Notes under the pieces: generated by a model | What the model was told of the DNA's origin: nothing | Database searches by the model: none | The model's input: only the letters and a program-made list of their open reading frames with translations | Translations under genes and position numbers: made by a program | Shown: one piece after another, positions 19,441-29,353 of the stretch | How positions within the stretch are numbered: the first letter of the stretch is position 1 | Layout of the letters: each line of letters opens with the position of its first letter | Source of the DNA: Burkholderia sp. PAMC 26561 | Lineage (GTDB): Bacteria > Pseudomonadota > Gammaproteobacteria > Burkholderiales > Burkholderiaceae | NCBI RefSeq assembly: GCF_001557535.2 | Contig: NZ_CP014306.1 | Span: 3,100,001 to 3,164,000, forward strand | Length of the DNA stretch: 64,000 bases | Direction: 5' to 3'

Positions 19441-20937
19441 TCATTGCGTGTCGTCTTCACGCGAGCGCGAACGGAACGCGTCGCGCGAGCGCAATGGATC
19501 GCCACCGGTCGACTGCGCCGATCCAGATGCCGATGTCGACGATGCAGCCACGGCGCTGGCCGCAGTGCTGGCGGAGGCAGATTGCGCCGCAACGGCCGAT
19601 GTTGCCTGCGCGCTTTCGCTGCGCGCATCCTGCGTGATCGACGTGCCGACGCTCGCGGGCGCTGCGCCAACCGGCTGGTTCGCTACACTTGCCGAAGGAG
19701 CCGAAGCGTCCGATGCACCGCTTGCCGGAGCGGCCGCGCTCGCACGCTGACGGTTTGCATCGACGAGCTTGTCGAGCGGCAAATAAACCACGTTATTCGA
19801 GCTCTTGCTGTCGACGAACACCTTCGTCGCCCGCGAATAAATCTGCTGCATTGTGTCCAGATACATGCGTTGACGAATCACTGCCGGCGCCTTCGAATAT
19901 TCTGCATAAACCTGCTTGAAACGCTCGGCATTGCCTTGCGCCTGCGAAACGGCCCGGTTGCTATAACCCTTGGCTTCGTCGATCATGCGCGCCGCGTCCG
20001 TCTTCGCGCGGGGAAGCAATTGATCGGCGTAGGCCTTGGCTGTATCCACCGCGCGTTCGTTGTCCTGGCGCACCTTCGCCGCTTCCTCGAACGCGGGTTG
20101 AACCTGCGCGGGCACCTGTACGCTCTGAATGGTCACGCCGGTCACCTGCAAACCGGTCTTGTACGAATCAAGCGATGCCTGGATCCGGTCGACCAGCTTC
20201 GCACGCAATGCTTCGTGGTCCTTGAACAGCAGTTCGTCCGTGCTGTGCGTGCCTGCGATCTCGCGGATGGCGGCCTGCGCCGATTCCGTCACGTTCTGCT
20301 CCGGATCGAGATTGCGGAACAGATAGTCGGTCGCCGACTTGATCTGATACTGCACGGCAAAGCGCACGTCGACGATATCCGCGTCGTGCGTGAGCAGCGA
20401 CGCGTCGCGAACGTTGGCTTGCGTGAGCGTGTTATTGCGGCCGATATCGACCGAACGGATCTGCGACGTATTGACGATCTCGTGCGATTCGAACGGATAT
20501 GGCAGACGCCAGTGGACGCCCTGATCCGCCTGGCCTTCGTACTTGCCAAAGCGCGACACCACGCCCACGTTCCCGTCCTGCACGACAAACACGCCGCTGC
20601 CGAGATAGATCGCGATCAGCGCGCCGACAACAATGCCCAGTCCGATCTTCGCGGTGCGGCCGTTATCCGGACGCGGACCGCCGCCGGCCGGCTTCTTGCC
20701 GAACAGGCCTGCAAGCTTCTTGTTGAAGTCGCGCCACATTTCGTCGAGATCCGGCGGTCCTTCGCCATCCTTGTCCTTCGATGGACGCTTCTGTTCCTGC
20801 GGACGCTTCGGGTCCTGGCCTTTATTTTCGCCATTGCCGTCGCCCCGCCCCCAGCGCGGGTCGTTGATCGAAAAGACGGCATGCGAAAGCTGCCGGGTAC
20901 TCCGCTCGTTGTAGTCGTTCACTCGGTGATTCACCAT
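19441..20937 (-). CDS. hflK: HflK, modulator of FtsH protease
   Basis: Partner of HflC in the HflKC complex. Gly/Pro/Lys-rich cytoplasmic N-terminus (DPRWGRGDGNGENKGQDPKR), one membrane segment (IGLGIVVGALIAIYLGSGVFVV, about residues 96-117) and an SPFH domain (GVVSRFGKYEGQADQGVHWRLPYPFE). The C-terminal 100 residues are Ser/Ala-rich and of low complexity, ending in a charged tail. 498 aa is longer than the 419 aa E. coli protein, mainly through this tail. Only 32 bp after the hflX stop, so part of the hfq-hflX-hflK-hflC unit. Confidence 0.94.
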   Translation of the reverse strand: MVNHRVNDYNERSTRQLSHAVFSINDPRWGRGDGNGENKGQDPKRPQEQKRPSKDKDGEGPPDLDEMWRDFNKKLAGLFGKKPAGGGPRPDNGRTAKIGLGIVVGALIAIYLGSGVFVVQDGNVGVVSRFGKYEGQADQGVHWRLPYPFESHEIVNTSQIRSVDIGRNNTLTQANVRDASLLTHDADIVDVRFAVQYQIKSATDYLFRNLDPEQNVTESAQAAIREIAGTHSTDELLFKDHEALRAKLVDRIQASLDSYKTGLQVTGVTIQSVQVPAQVQPAFEEAAKVRQDNERAVDTAKAYADQLLPRAKTDAARMIDEAKGYSNRAVSQAQGNAERFKQVYAEYSKAPAVIRQRMYLDTMQQIYSRATKVFVDSKSSNNVVYLPLDKLVDANRQRASAAAPASGASDASAPSASVANQPVGAAPASVGTSITQDARSESAQATSAVAAQSASASTAASAVAASSTSASGSAQSTGGDPLRSRDAFRSRSREDDTQ

Positions 20938-20969
20938 TAGACAGCCGGGTCAATGCAAATCGGAACAGA

Positions 20970-22250
20970 TCAGTGCCCGTGCTCGGGGACCTTGCGGTCT
21001 TCACTTTCGTCGGCTGACCGGTGGTCTTCCGGTAGCGTGGTTCCGTCGTCGGATGTGCTATCCATGGACTCCGGCACGATTGTGCCGTCCGGAAGTTCCG
21101 TGTACTCGTTGTTATCTTTAGGTTCGGAAGCTGCAAATTCGGCGATGGCAGCGCGCAGCGCGTCGAGTCCCTGACCCGTTCGCGCGCTCAAAAATACGCG
21201 CAAAATATTACCATACTCGTCCCTTTCAACCGGATCGTTGCGGGCCGCGAGTTCAGGCACTGCATCGATCTTGTTGAATACGAGAATTTGCGGAACGCCG
21301 TCGGCACCGATACTGCTCAGCACCTTGTTCACTTCCTCGATCTGGTCGAGCCGCACCATGCTCGATGCATCGACGACATGCAGCAGCAAGTCGGCCTGTA
21401 CCGTTTCCTCGAGCGTCGCGCGGAATGCCGCAACCAGTTGGTGAGGCAAGTCGCGAATGAACCCGACCGTGTCGGACACCACCGCCTGTCCCGCTTCCTC
21501 GCCGAGATACACCCGGCGCGAGGTTGTATCGAGCGTGGCGAACAGCTGGTCCGCCGCATACGCCTGCGCCTTCGTCAGCGCATTGAACAGCGTGGACTTG
21601 CCCGCGTTCGTATAACCCACGAGAGAAACCGACGTGGTCCGGTTGCGCTCCCGCTGACGGCGCTGCGTGCCATGCTGGCGTTGCAGCTTCGCAAGCCGCG
21701 CCTTCAACGCCTTGATACGCTCGCCGATCAACCGGCGGTCGGTTTCAAGCTGTGTTTCACCCGGTCCGCGCAGGCCGATACCACCCTTCTGCCGCTCGAG
21801 GTGAGTCCACGCACGAATCAATCGTGTGGACAGATACTGGAGCTGAGCGAGTTCGACCTGCAGCTTGCCTTCGTGACTGCGGGCACGCTGCGCGAAAATA
21901 TCGAGTATGAGACTGGTGCGGTCGATCACTCGGCGCTCGAGCGCCGTTTCCAGGTTCCGCTGCTGCGCGGGTGCCAGAGCATGATTGAAGATGACGAGTT
22001 CCACGTCGTTGGCAACGCAGGCGAGGCGCAGCTCTTCGACTTTGCCGCTGCCGACAAACATCTTGGCATCAGGGCTGGAACGGCGACCGGTCAGGGTGAC
22101 GGCGGGATGGGCACCCGCACTTTGTGCGAGCAGACTGAGTTCTTCGAGACTGGCGTCGAAATCGATTTTTCCGAAGTCGACACCCACAAGCGCTGCGTTG
22201 ATCAAATTGATGTTTTCATTTTGAAGCGACCGGTGAATTAGCAAGTTCAT
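20970..22250 (-). CDS. hflX: Ribosome-associated GTPase HflX
   Basis: GTPase that binds the 50S subunit and splits stalled or heat-damaged ribosomes. The N-terminal HflX domain carries the family run GLRGPGETQLETDRRLIGER; the G domain follows with G1 GYTNAGKSTLFNALT, G3 DTVGFIRDLPH and G4 NKID. 426 aa; the C-terminal 45 residues are acidic and Ser/Asp-rich (TELPDGTIVPESMDSTSDD), a variable tail. It lies 29 bp after hfq, the standard arrangement in beta- and gammaproteobacteria. Confidence 0.95.
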   Translation of the reverse strand: MNLLIHRSLQNENINLINAALVGVDFGKIDFDASLEELSLLAQSAGAHPAVTLTGRRSSPDAKMFVGSGKVEELRLACVANDVELVIFNHALAPAQQRNLETALERRVIDRTSLILDIFAQRARSHEGKLQVELAQLQYLSTRLIRAWTHLERQKGGIGLRGPGETQLETDRRLIGERIKALKARLAKLQRQHGTQRRQRERNRTTSVSLVGYTNAGKSTLFNALTKAQAYAADQLFATLDTTSRRVYLGEEAGQAVVSDTVGFIRDLPHQLVAAFRATLEETVQADLLLHVVDASSMVRLDQIEEVNKVLSSIGADGVPQILVFNKIDAVPELAARNDPVERDEYGNILRVFLSARTGQGLDALRAAIAEFAASEPKDNNEYTELPDGTIVPESMDSTSDDGTTLPEDHRSADESEDRKVPEHGH

Positions 22251-22279
22251 TCATGCCATTACACCGGACGCTGCGAGGT

Positions 22280-22516
22280 TTAGGGCGTTTCAGCATCCGG
22301 GTGGAAATTCACCGGACGCGCTGGCACGACCGTGGAAATGGCGTGCTTGTAGACCATCTGGGTCACGGTGTTACGGAGCAACACGACGTACTGGTCGAAC
22401 GATTCAATATTGCCTTGCAGCTTGATGCCGTTGACCAAGTAGATCGACACCGGCACATGCTCTTTTCGCAGTGCGTTCAAAAACGGGTCTTGTAACAATT
22501 GCCCTTTGTTGCTCAT
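22280..22516 (-). CDS. hfq: RNA chaperone Hfq
   Basis: Hexameric Sm-like protein that pairs small RNAs with mRNAs. The 78-residue protein [20 protein letters not shown]... has Sm1 ([27 protein letters not shown]) and the Sm2 motif [10 protein letters not shown]. The start at ATG 22516 is fixed by GGAG 8 nt upstream; the longer frame to 22582 has no homology. It heads the hfq-hflX-hflK-hflC series; der lies 161 bp upstream on the same strand. Confidence 0.97.
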
Positions 22517-22677
22517 AGCAAACTCCGTATTATTTTTGCAGGTTAACGTGATTGCGACGAAGAAAAAGAGATCCGCCGTCAATCGCTACACTATAGCCGA
22601 TTTTCATTTTCGCACCAGCGCGCCCCGCCCGTCCAAATCCGCCGAAACGCTTGATGCACGCGGGATTCAGGCCGGCA

Positions 22678-24015
22678 TCAGCCCTTATCCGCGTAAGGAT
22701 TCGCACTCGAACGAAACTCTATTAGCAATGGAGTCCCAACCAGCCCGAAAGTTTCTCTGAAGCGTCCTTCCAGATAACGTTTGTAGGTGTCCGTGATCGC
22801 GTCGAGCGCGTTGCCATGCACGACAATGATCGGGGGATTCTGCCCGCCCTGGTGCGCGTAGCGCAGCTTCGGACGGATCGGACCACGGCGCCGGGGCTGC
22901 TGGAACTCCACTGCGTCAATGAGGGCGCGCGTGAGCTTCGGCGTCGGCAGCTTTGCCATGGCCGCGGCGTAAGCGTCATCGACGGATTTCATCAACTGGC
23001 TAATACCGGTTTTCTCCAGCGCCGAGACGTAATGGAAATTAGCAAAGTCCAAAAACTTGAGCTTGCGCGTGAGGTCCGCCTTGGTGCGCTCGCGCACATG
23101 CGAATCGAGTCCGTCCCACTTGTTCACGCCAACGACCAGCGCGCGGCCTTGTTCCACTACGAATCCGGCGATGTGCGCATCCTGCTCGGAGATGTCCTGT
23201 TGTGCATCGAGCAGCAGGATCACCACGTTCGCGTCTGAAATGGACTGCAGCGTCTTCACCACCGAAAACTTCTCGATCGCTTCGAACACCTTGCCGCGAC
23301 GACGCAAACCCGCTGTATCGATCAACGTGTACTTGCGGCCACTTCGCTCGAAATCAACATAAATGGAATCGCGCGTGGTGCCGGGCATGTCGAACGCGAT
23401 CACGCGCTCTTCGCCAACCAGCGCATTGATCAGCGTCGACTTGCCGACGTTCGGGCGTCCCACGATGGCGATCTTCACGCCACGCGCGGCCTTTTCTTCG
23501 GGATCTTCTTCCGGCTGTCCGGCGTAAGCGATCTCGAGCGCATCGCCGATCATCTCCGTCACACCGTCGCCGTGCGCGGCTGAAATGGCGCGCGGGTCGC
23601 CCAGGCCCAGTTCGTAGAAGTCCGCGGCCACCGCGCTGTACTTCATGCCTTCGGCCTTGTTGACCACGAGGAACAACGGCCGGCCCGTCTTGCGCAGGTA
23701 GTCGGCGATCGCCTTGTCTTGCGGCGCGAGCCCGTTGCGGCCGTCGGTGATGAACACGACGATGTCGGACTCTTCCACTGCCTGGCGCGTCTGGCGAGCC
23801 ATCTCGTGCAGGATGCCGTCCTTTGCGACAGGCTCGAAACCGCCGGTATCGACGACCAGATAAGGACGGTCGCCCACACGGCCTTCACCGTAATGGCGGT
23901 CGCGCGTAAGACCGGGCAAGTCGGCGACGAGCGCATCGCGCGAGCGCGTCAGGCGGTTGAAGAGCGTCGATTTCCCCACATTGGGGCGCCCCACGAGGGC
24001 AATTACGGGTTTCAT
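22678..24015 (-). CDS. der: Ribosome biogenesis GTPase Der (EngA)
   Basis: Essential GTPase with two tandem G domains acting in 50S maturation. Both P-loops are GRPNVGKST (residues about 9-17 and 187-195), with DTGGFEP and DTAGLRRRG switch regions, NKAEG and NKWDG G4 motifs, and a C-terminal KH-like domain ending [15 protein letters not shown]. Start [10 protein letters not shown] at 24015; the upstream frame extension is unsupported. 445 aa. Downstream of bamB on the same strand, with a 405-bp gap between. Confidence 0.96.
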   Translation of the reverse strand: MKPVIALVGRPNVGKSTLFNRLTRSRDALVADLPGLTRDRHYGEGRVGDRPYLVVDTGGFEPVAKDGILHEMARQTRQAVEESDIVVFITDGRNGLAPQDKAIADYLRKTGRPLFLVVNKAEGMKYSAVAADFYELGLGDPRAISAAHGDGVTEMIGDALEIAYAGQPEEDPEEKAARGVKIAIVGRPNVGKSTLINALVGEERVIAFDMPGTTRDSIYVDFERSGRKYTLIDTAGLRRRGKVFEAIEKFSVVKTLQSISDANVVILLLDAQQDISEQDAHIAGFVVEQGRALVVGVNKWDGLDSHVRERTKADLTRKLKFLDFANFHYVSALEKTGISQLMKSVDDAYAAAMAKLPTPKLTRALIDAVEFQQPRRRGPIRPKLRYAHQGGQNPPIIVVHGNALDAITDTYKRYLEGRFRETFGLVGTPLLIEFRSSANPYADKG

Positions 24016-24420
24016 CAGATGGTGTTCTTGGTTGAACGCACGGCGGATCATTCCAGCCCGGCGCGAGCCGGATGTCACTCCGGAAACGGCGAACCGCGAG
24101 TTTGCGGTCCGGCGATGTGTCGAAAATTAGCACGGTTCCAGCGGATGGATCGCAGGATGCAGCGTTTCTGCTGCTCGGGTTCCTGGTTCATGGCCGCTTT
24201 CATCGCGTTCGGGACGCACTTGGAACGCCTTACGTGTTGTCTGGCGTTGCGTTTGCCGTTGCCAATACTGCTTGTGCGCTTATTTGCCGCACGACAGGTC
24301 CGTCACGTGCAGCGTTGATCAATCGATTCTATTCGCACGGCGCGGACTCAAAAAACATAAAAGTCCGTAAAACACGAGCGGCCGGCAAAACCGGCGCGCT
24401 CATCAGGTCAAACCAACGCA
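24016..24420. other. 405-bp intergenic region between bamB and der
   Basis: No gene with recognisable homology, ribosome site or plausible codon use on either strand. It contains the bamB terminator at its right end (24376-24401) and presumably the der promoter. The A/T-richer stretch at 24290-24375 is the only distinctive composition. Confidence 0.5.
24376..24401 (-). terminator. Intrinsic terminator after bamB
   Basis: On the minus strand GAGCGCGCCGG-TTTT-GCCGGCCGCTC is a near-perfect GC-rich hairpin, followed by GTGTTTTACG and, further on, TTTTATGTTTTTTG. It lies about 20 nt after the bamB stop codon. Confidence 0.65.
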
Positions 24421-25560
24421 TTAACGCGGGCGGAAACCATACAGGCCGCCGTCATGTGTCTGGATCACGAGCGTGTCGCCCGCCAGCACCGGAGCAGCCG
24501 TGATTGCGCTGCCGTCGGTCTTCGCGCGGCCAACGAACTCGCCATTGGTTGCCGACAGGAAGTGCACAAATCCTTGATAGTCGCCGACCACGACCGCGCG
24601 ACCCAGGATGAACGGCACGCTGACCGTGCGATTCTTCAGCTTGTCGTTCTTCCAGAGGACGGTTCCGTCGATACCGCTAAATGCGTTCACCACCGACCAG
24701 TCGTCGCCTGCTGCCACGATCTCGTTGTCCTGCGCGAGACCGCTGTCGCTCGAGAAGTTCTTTTCCCATTGCGGACGGCCCGAATTCGCATCGAAACAGC
24801 CGATACGGCCCTGGAACGTCACCGCGCAGGTCACGGATCCGACCAGCGTCGGTGCGCCCGTCACGTCGTTGATACGCTCGACTTCGGTCACGCCCTTGGG
24901 GAACGAAACCGGCGCTTGCCAGTAAGCGTCGCCGGTCTGCAAGTTGATCGCCGCAAACGTGCCGCCCGGGAAACCCGCCAGCACCGCCTGCGATGCCGCG
25001 AACGTCATACCGGCAGCCACGCGCAGGTTCAGCGGTACGGCGCGCGTCTGGAACATCCACTTCTGCTCGCCGGTCACCGAATTGAACGCGACGATCTTGC
25101 CGTCGATAGTCCGTACAACCACGAGGTCGTTACCCACGAGCGGCGGCGAGATGATTTCGCCCGGCGCCGTAGCCGTCCACAATTGCTTGCCGTCGGGTCC
25201 GAGCACGTACACATTGCCCTTCAGCCCGCCGACCGCAGTCAGGTTGCCGTCGCTGCCCACGCCCGCCGACAGATCGTCTTTCAGCTTGATGCGCCACACG
25301 TCCTGACCGGTCTTCGCATCGATCTTCGCGACCGTGCCGTTCGCGCCTGCTGCATAAACAGCATCGCCGATGGCAACCGGCGAGAACAGGTAACGTCCGG
25401 CCTTGCCGACGCTCGCCTTCCAGGCCTGCTCCACATTCAGGACAGGCTTGATCTCGACAAGCGGAGTCGGCACCCGGCGCTCGTCCTTGGTGGCACAGGC
25501 CGTGAGCATGACCGACATCGCGCAGGCGAGCGGCAGAGCGTAGCGTTTCAGAAAATTCAT
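24421..25560 (-). CDS. bamB: Outer membrane assembly lipoprotein BamB
   Basis: Eight-bladed beta-propeller lipoprotein of the BAM complex. N-terminal lipoprotein signal MNFLKRYALPLACAMSVMLTAC with the lipobox Cys near residue 22, then repeated PQQ-like blades (AKIDAKTGQDVWRIKL, VAFNSVTGEQKWMFQT, FDANSGRPQWEKNFSS), ending VIQTHDGGLYGFRPR. Start at 25560 gives 379 aa, the family length; longer alternatives (25575, 25683) add residues before the signal peptide. Together with bamD (5461-6345) two of the BAM lipoproteins are in this window. Lies in the ispG-hisS-yfgM-bamB-der order also found in E. coli. Confidence 0.95.
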   Translation of the reverse strand: MNFLKRYALPLACAMSVMLTACATKDERRVPTPLVEIKPVLNVEQAWKASVGKAGRYLFSPVAIGDAVYAAGANGTVAKIDAKTGQDVWRIKLKDDLSAGVGSDGNLTAVGGLKGNVYVLGPDGKQLWTATAPGEIISPPLVGNDLVVVRTIDGKIVAFNSVTGEQKWMFQTRAVPLNLRVAAGMTFAASQAVLAGFPGGTFAAINLQTGDAYWQAPVSFPKGVTEVERINDVTGAPTLVGSVTCAVTFQGRIGCFDANSGRPQWEKNFSSDSGLAQDNEIVAAGDDWSVVNAFSGIDGTVLWKNDKLKNRTVSVPFILGRAVVVGDYQGFVHFLSATNGEFVGRAKTDGSAITAAPVLAGDTLVIQTHDGGLYGFRPR

Positions 25561-25722
25561 CGGTGGACGCAACATGGATAAAATGAAATCGGTTGATCGG
25601 TGTGCGGCGCGAGACTCAGGACTGTTCAGGTCTGACCGCTGAGAACCCGCGACTTTAACCCAGTGAGCACCGCGCCCGCACAAAGACGACGTTGCTACAC
25701 GCCTATTCCGGCACGAGCGGCA

Positions 25723-26352
25723 TCAGCCGCCCAGCGCGTCGAGCTTGAACTGAATCAGCTGGCGTGCGGACGAATCGGATTGCGGCAACGAGGTGAGCGC
25801 CAGTTTATAGGCCGCGCGCGCGTCGTCGCGCTTGCCTTGCGCCGCCAGCAAATCACCACGACGATCCGATACCACGCCCTTGAACGCGTCGAGGGGTTCG
25901 TCGGCGAGGACTTTCAGGCCGGCGTCGTAAGCTTTTTGATCGAGGAGGATCAGCGACAGCCGCAGTTTCGCGATCTGCTTGTATTCAGCATCCTTCGCGT
26001 GATCGACAGCCCACTGAAGCTGCGTCTTGGCACCGGCGCTGTCGCCACTCATGTACAGGGATTTGGCTGCGGCAAGCGCGGTCATCTGCGCGTACGCGGT
26101 GCCGCCGAACTTGTCTTCCATGTCCGACGACACACGTGTGACCAACGCCTTGTCACCCGCTGTGACTGCTTGCTGGACCTGATCGTAGAGTACGGCGGCT
26201 TCGGCCGCCTGCCTGCGTTGCCAGAAATTCCAGCCGTTCCAGCCGGCCGCGACCACGAGCACCGCGAGCACGATCCAGGTCGTGGAGTTGCCCCATTTCG
26301 CCCACCAGGCCTTCAGGTTTTCAAGTGACTCTTGTTCTTCGTGATAGCTCAT
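25723..26352 (-). CDS. yfgM: YfgM family TPR-like membrane protein (SecYEG-associated)
   Basis: Inner-membrane protein with a short cytoplasmic N-terminus (MSYHEEQESLENLKAWWAKW), one membrane helix (TWIVLAVLVVAAGWNGWNFW, about residues 24-43) and a periplasmic TPR-like domain. E. coli YfgM binds the SecYEG translocon and the chaperone PpiD. 209 aa is normal. Start at ATG 26352 is set by homology; the longer frame overlaps the 3' end of hisS. It sits between hisS and bamB, exactly as in E. coli. Confidence 0.9.
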   Translation of the reverse strand: MSYHEEQESLENLKAWWAKWGNSTTWIVLAVLVVAAGWNGWNFWQRRQAAEAAVLYDQVQQAVTAGDKALVTRVSSDMEDKFGGTAYAQMTALAAAKSLYMSGDSAGAKTQLQWAVDHAKDAEYKQIAKLRLSLILLDQKAYDAGLKVLADEPLDAFKGVVSDRRGDLLAAQGKRDDARAAYKLALTSLPQSDSSARQLIQFKLDALGG

Positions 26353-26452
26353 GCCCAGCGTATTCCTTGACTGCTTTTGTGTTCGCGTGCAATGCCGCGC
26401 GCCATTGTTTCGGGCCGCCGCACGGGGGTTTCCACGCGGCGCCGCCGGACAA

Positions 26453-27799
26453 TCAGTCGGCGCTGTCGTCGGCGGTTGCCACCATCGCATTGATTAGAAA
26501 TTCGGTCAAGTCTTCCACAGGCACGGTGGCCTGCTCGTTCTTTTGACCCGTCGATTCAAGCGATGAGGACCGCAACGGTTTCACGCCAACCATGCCTTGC
26601 GCGAGTTCGTTTTCGCCAAGAATGACCGCGAACGCTGCGCCGCTTGCATCGGCTTTTTTCATTTGCGACTTGAAGCTCGCCGGCGTGCCGTCCGGGCTGC
26701 AATGCAGGATGACGTCGAGACCGGTATCGCGCAAACGCTCGGCAATGATAAACGCCTGCTCCGCCGCCGCTTCACCCTGATGCACGACATAAATGTCAGT
26801 GCCTTCCGCCGCCGGCACGAGGTTTTCTTCTTTCAGCAATTCAAGAATCCGCTCGACGCCCATCGCCCAGCCGCACGCAGCCGCCGCCTTGCCGCCAAGC
26901 TGTTCGATCAGCGGGTCGTAGCGTCCGCCGCCTGCAACCGTGCCTTGCGAGCCGAGCTTGTCGGTCACCCATTCGAACACGGTCAGGTTGTAGTAATCGA
27001 GACCGCGCACCAGGCGCGGATTGATCTTGAACGGCACGTTGTTCGCCTTCAGCAAACGCTGAACGCCTTCGAAGTGCGCGAGCGATTCGGGCCCGAGAAA
27101 TTCAACGAGCTTCGGTGCGTTCTGCGCGATTTCCTGCATCGCCGGATTTTTCGTATCTAGCACGCGCAACGGGTTCGTGTAGAGGCGGCGTTTCGCTTCT
27201 TCATCGAGTGCTTCGACGTGTTGCTCAAGATAGGCAATCAATTCTTTGCGATGCGCCGCGCGCTCTTCCGGCTGGCCGAGCGAATTGAGTTCGAGACGGA
27301 TGCCGGTCAGCCCGAGGTCGTCCCACAGACGCTGACACATCATGATGATTTCAGCGTCGGTGTCCGGACCTGCGAAGCCCAGCGCTTCCACGCCTACCTG
27401 ATGAAACTGCCTGTAGCGTCCGCGTTGCGGGCGCTCGTGGCGGAACATCGGGCCGACATACCACAACCGCTTCGGGCCGTCGTACAGCAGGTTGTGTTCG
27501 ATCGTCGCGCGCACCACCGCAGCGGTGTTCTCCGGGCGCAGCGTGAGCTGCTCGCCGTTGAGCGCGTCGGTGAAGCTGTACATTTCCTTTTCGACGATGT
27601 CCGTCACTTCGCCAATGCCACGCGTAAAGAGTTGCGTATGCTCGAGGATCGGCGTGCGGATCTGCTGGTAGCCATAAGCACGCAGCATCGATTTGACGGT
27701 ACTTTCGAAGAATTCGTAAAGCGCGGCGTGTTCGGGAAGGATGTCGTTCATGCCCTTCACGCCGCTTAGCTTTTCAAGCTTTTTCTTGACTTCAGTCAT
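26453..27799 (-). CDS. hisS: Histidyl-tRNA synthetase
   Basis: Class II aminoacyl-tRNA synthetase charging tRNA-His. It begins [20 protein letters not shown] and contains [19 protein letters not shown], motif 2 [20 protein letters not shown], the HisA loop [15 protein letters not shown] and motif 3 [10 protein letters not shown], followed by the C-terminal anticodon-binding domain. 448 aa, slightly longer than E. coli because of a charged C-terminal tail. 6 bp downstream of ispG. Confidence 0.97.
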   Translation of the reverse strand: MTEVKKKLEKLSGVKGMNDILPEHAALYEFFESTVKSMLRAYGYQQIRTPILEHTQLFTRGIGEVTDIVEKEMYSFTDALNGEQLTLRPENTAAVVRATIEHNLLYDGPKRLWYVGPMFRHERPQRGRYRQFHQVGVEALGFAGPDTDAEIIMMCQRLWDDLGLTGIRLELNSLGQPEERAAHRKELIAYLEQHVEALDEEAKRRLYTNPLRVLDTKNPAMQEIAQNAPKLVEFLGPESLAHFEGVQRLLKANNVPFKINPRLVRGLDYYNLTVFEWVTDKLGSQGTVAGGGRYDPLIEQLGGKAAAACGWAMGVERILELLKEENLVPAAEGTDIYVVHQGEAAAEQAFIIAERLRDTGLDVILHCSPDGTPASFKSQMKKADASGAAFAVILGENELAQGMVGVKPLRSSSLESTGQKNEQATVPVEDLTEFLINAMVATADDSAD

Positions 27800-27805
27800 C
27801 TGTAT

Positions 27806-29125
27806 TTAGAGTGTTTCTGCCTGCGCGGTTTCGCGCTTGCCGTAAGTCCGCGTGACGTACTCGCTGACGATTTGCTGGAAATCCTGGGCGATGTGTTCGC
27901 CGCGCAGCGTCTTGACCTTCACGCCATCGATGAACACCGGCGCCGCAGGATTCTCACCGGAACCGGGCAAGCTGATGCCGATATTCGCCTGCTTCGATTC
28001 GCCCGGCCCGTTCACGATGCAACCCATCACCGCAACGTGCATTTTCTCCACGCCCGGGAACTGGTCGCGCCAGACCGGCATTGAGTCACGCAGATACGTT
28101 TGAATCTGCGACGCCAGTTCCTGGAACAACGTGCTCGTGGTGCGTCCGCAGCCCGGGCAGGCAATGACCATTGGCGTGAACGAGCGCAGACCCATGGTCT
28201 GCAGGATTTCCTGCCCGACAATCACTTCGCCGGTCCGCGCGCCACCCGGTTCGGGCGTCAGCGAGATCCGGATGGTGTCGCCGATCCCTTCCTGCAAGAG
28301 CACCGACAACGCCGCCGTCGATGCCACGATGCCCTTCGATCCCATCCCTGCCTCGGTCAGCCCGAGGTGCAGCGCAAAGCTGCAGCGCTTTGCCAGTTCG
28401 CGATACACCGCGATCAGGTCCTGCACGCCGCTGACCTTGCACGACAAGATGATCTGGTCGCGCCGCAAGCCGAGTTCGACCGCGCGTTCCGCCGAGCCGA
28501 TCGCCGATTGGATCAGCGCCTCGTACATCACGCTTTGCGCTTCCCAGGGCGTCGGGCGCGCGGCGTTCTCGTCCATCATGCGGGCGAGCAGATCCTGGTC
28601 GAGACTGCCCCAGTTCACGCCGATACGAACCGGCTTGTCGTACCGCGCAGCCGCTTCGATCATTTGCGCAAACTGCGTGTCGCGCTTGGCACCGGCGCCC
28701 ACGTTGCCCGGATTGATACGGTACTTCGACAGCGCTTCCGCACACGCCGGATAGTCGCGCAGCAGCGTATGCCCGTTGTAGTGGAAATCGCCGACGAGCG
28801 GCACGGTCACGCCCATCCGGTCGAGTTGTTCACGTACCGCGGGGACCGCCGCCGCTGCTTCAGGCGTGTTCACCGTGATCCGGACCAGCTCAGAGCCGGC
28901 CTGCGCCAGTTCCTTGATCTGGATTGCGGTACCGATTGCGTCCGCGGTGTCGGTGTTGGTCATCGACTGGACGCGCACCGGTGAATCTCCGCCGATAGTG
29001 ATGAGCTGGCCGCCCCAGCGCACGTCGACGGCATGCGATGCCCGCCGTTTCCACGATCCGCCGAAAACAGGCTCCGACGAACAAATCTTGCTTTCAATAA
29101 GGGGGTGTTGAGCTTCGGATTGCAT
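27806..29125 (-). CDS. ispG: 4-hydroxy-3-methylbut-2-enyl diphosphate synthase (flavodoxin)
   Basis: [4Fe-4S] enzyme of the MEP isoprenoid pathway converting MEcPP to HMBPP. The N-terminal TIM-barrel starts with [20 protein letters not shown]; cluster Cys residues are in CPGCGRTTS and [12 protein letters not shown]. 439 aa is usual for betaproteobacteria, longer than the 372 aa E. coli enzyme because of an insertion in the region [20 protein letters not shown]. Conserved position between rodZ and hisS. Confidence 0.96.
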   Translation of the reverse strand: MQSEAQHPLIESKICSSEPVFGGSWKRRASHAVDVRWGGQLITIGGDSPVRVQSMTNTDTADAIGTAIQIKELAQAGSELVRITVNTPEAAAAVPAVREQLDRMGVTVPLVGDFHYNGHTLLRDYPACAEALSKYRINPGNVGAGAKRDTQFAQMIEAAARYDKPVRIGVNWGSLDQDLLARMMDENAARPTPWEAQSVMYEALIQSAIGSAERAVELGLRRDQIILSCKVSGVQDLIAVYRELAKRCSFALHLGLTEAGMGSKGIVASTAALSVLLQEGIGDTIRISLTPEPGGARTGEVIVGQEILQTMGLRSFTPMVIACPGCGRTTSTLFQELASQIQTYLRDSMPVWRDQFPGVEKMHVAVMGCIVNGPGESKQANIGISLPGSGENPAAPVFIDGVKVKTLRGEHIAQDFQQIVSEYVTRTYGKRETAQAETL

Positions 29126-29353
29126 CTAAGTGACCCTCTGCGTTGCCGGATGCCGCACGGAAGACGCGTTTCTGGAATGAATGAGACTCAAGGACAAGGA
29201 TCGGCGTTTGACAATCTTTAACGCCGAAACGAAATCTTCGCACGATTTCGTGTCAAGCCTGAGGATCGAGGTCAGACGCCACGATCCGGCGCAACTTGTT
29301 ACGAAGGCTCCGGCATACGATGCACGGAGCCTGCGGCACGGACTTCAACGGCT

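Noticed and set aside
24072-24420. Possible decayed gene between bamB and der
   Set aside because: Two plus-strand frames give hydrophobic runs but no family signature or ribosome site; treated as intergenic.
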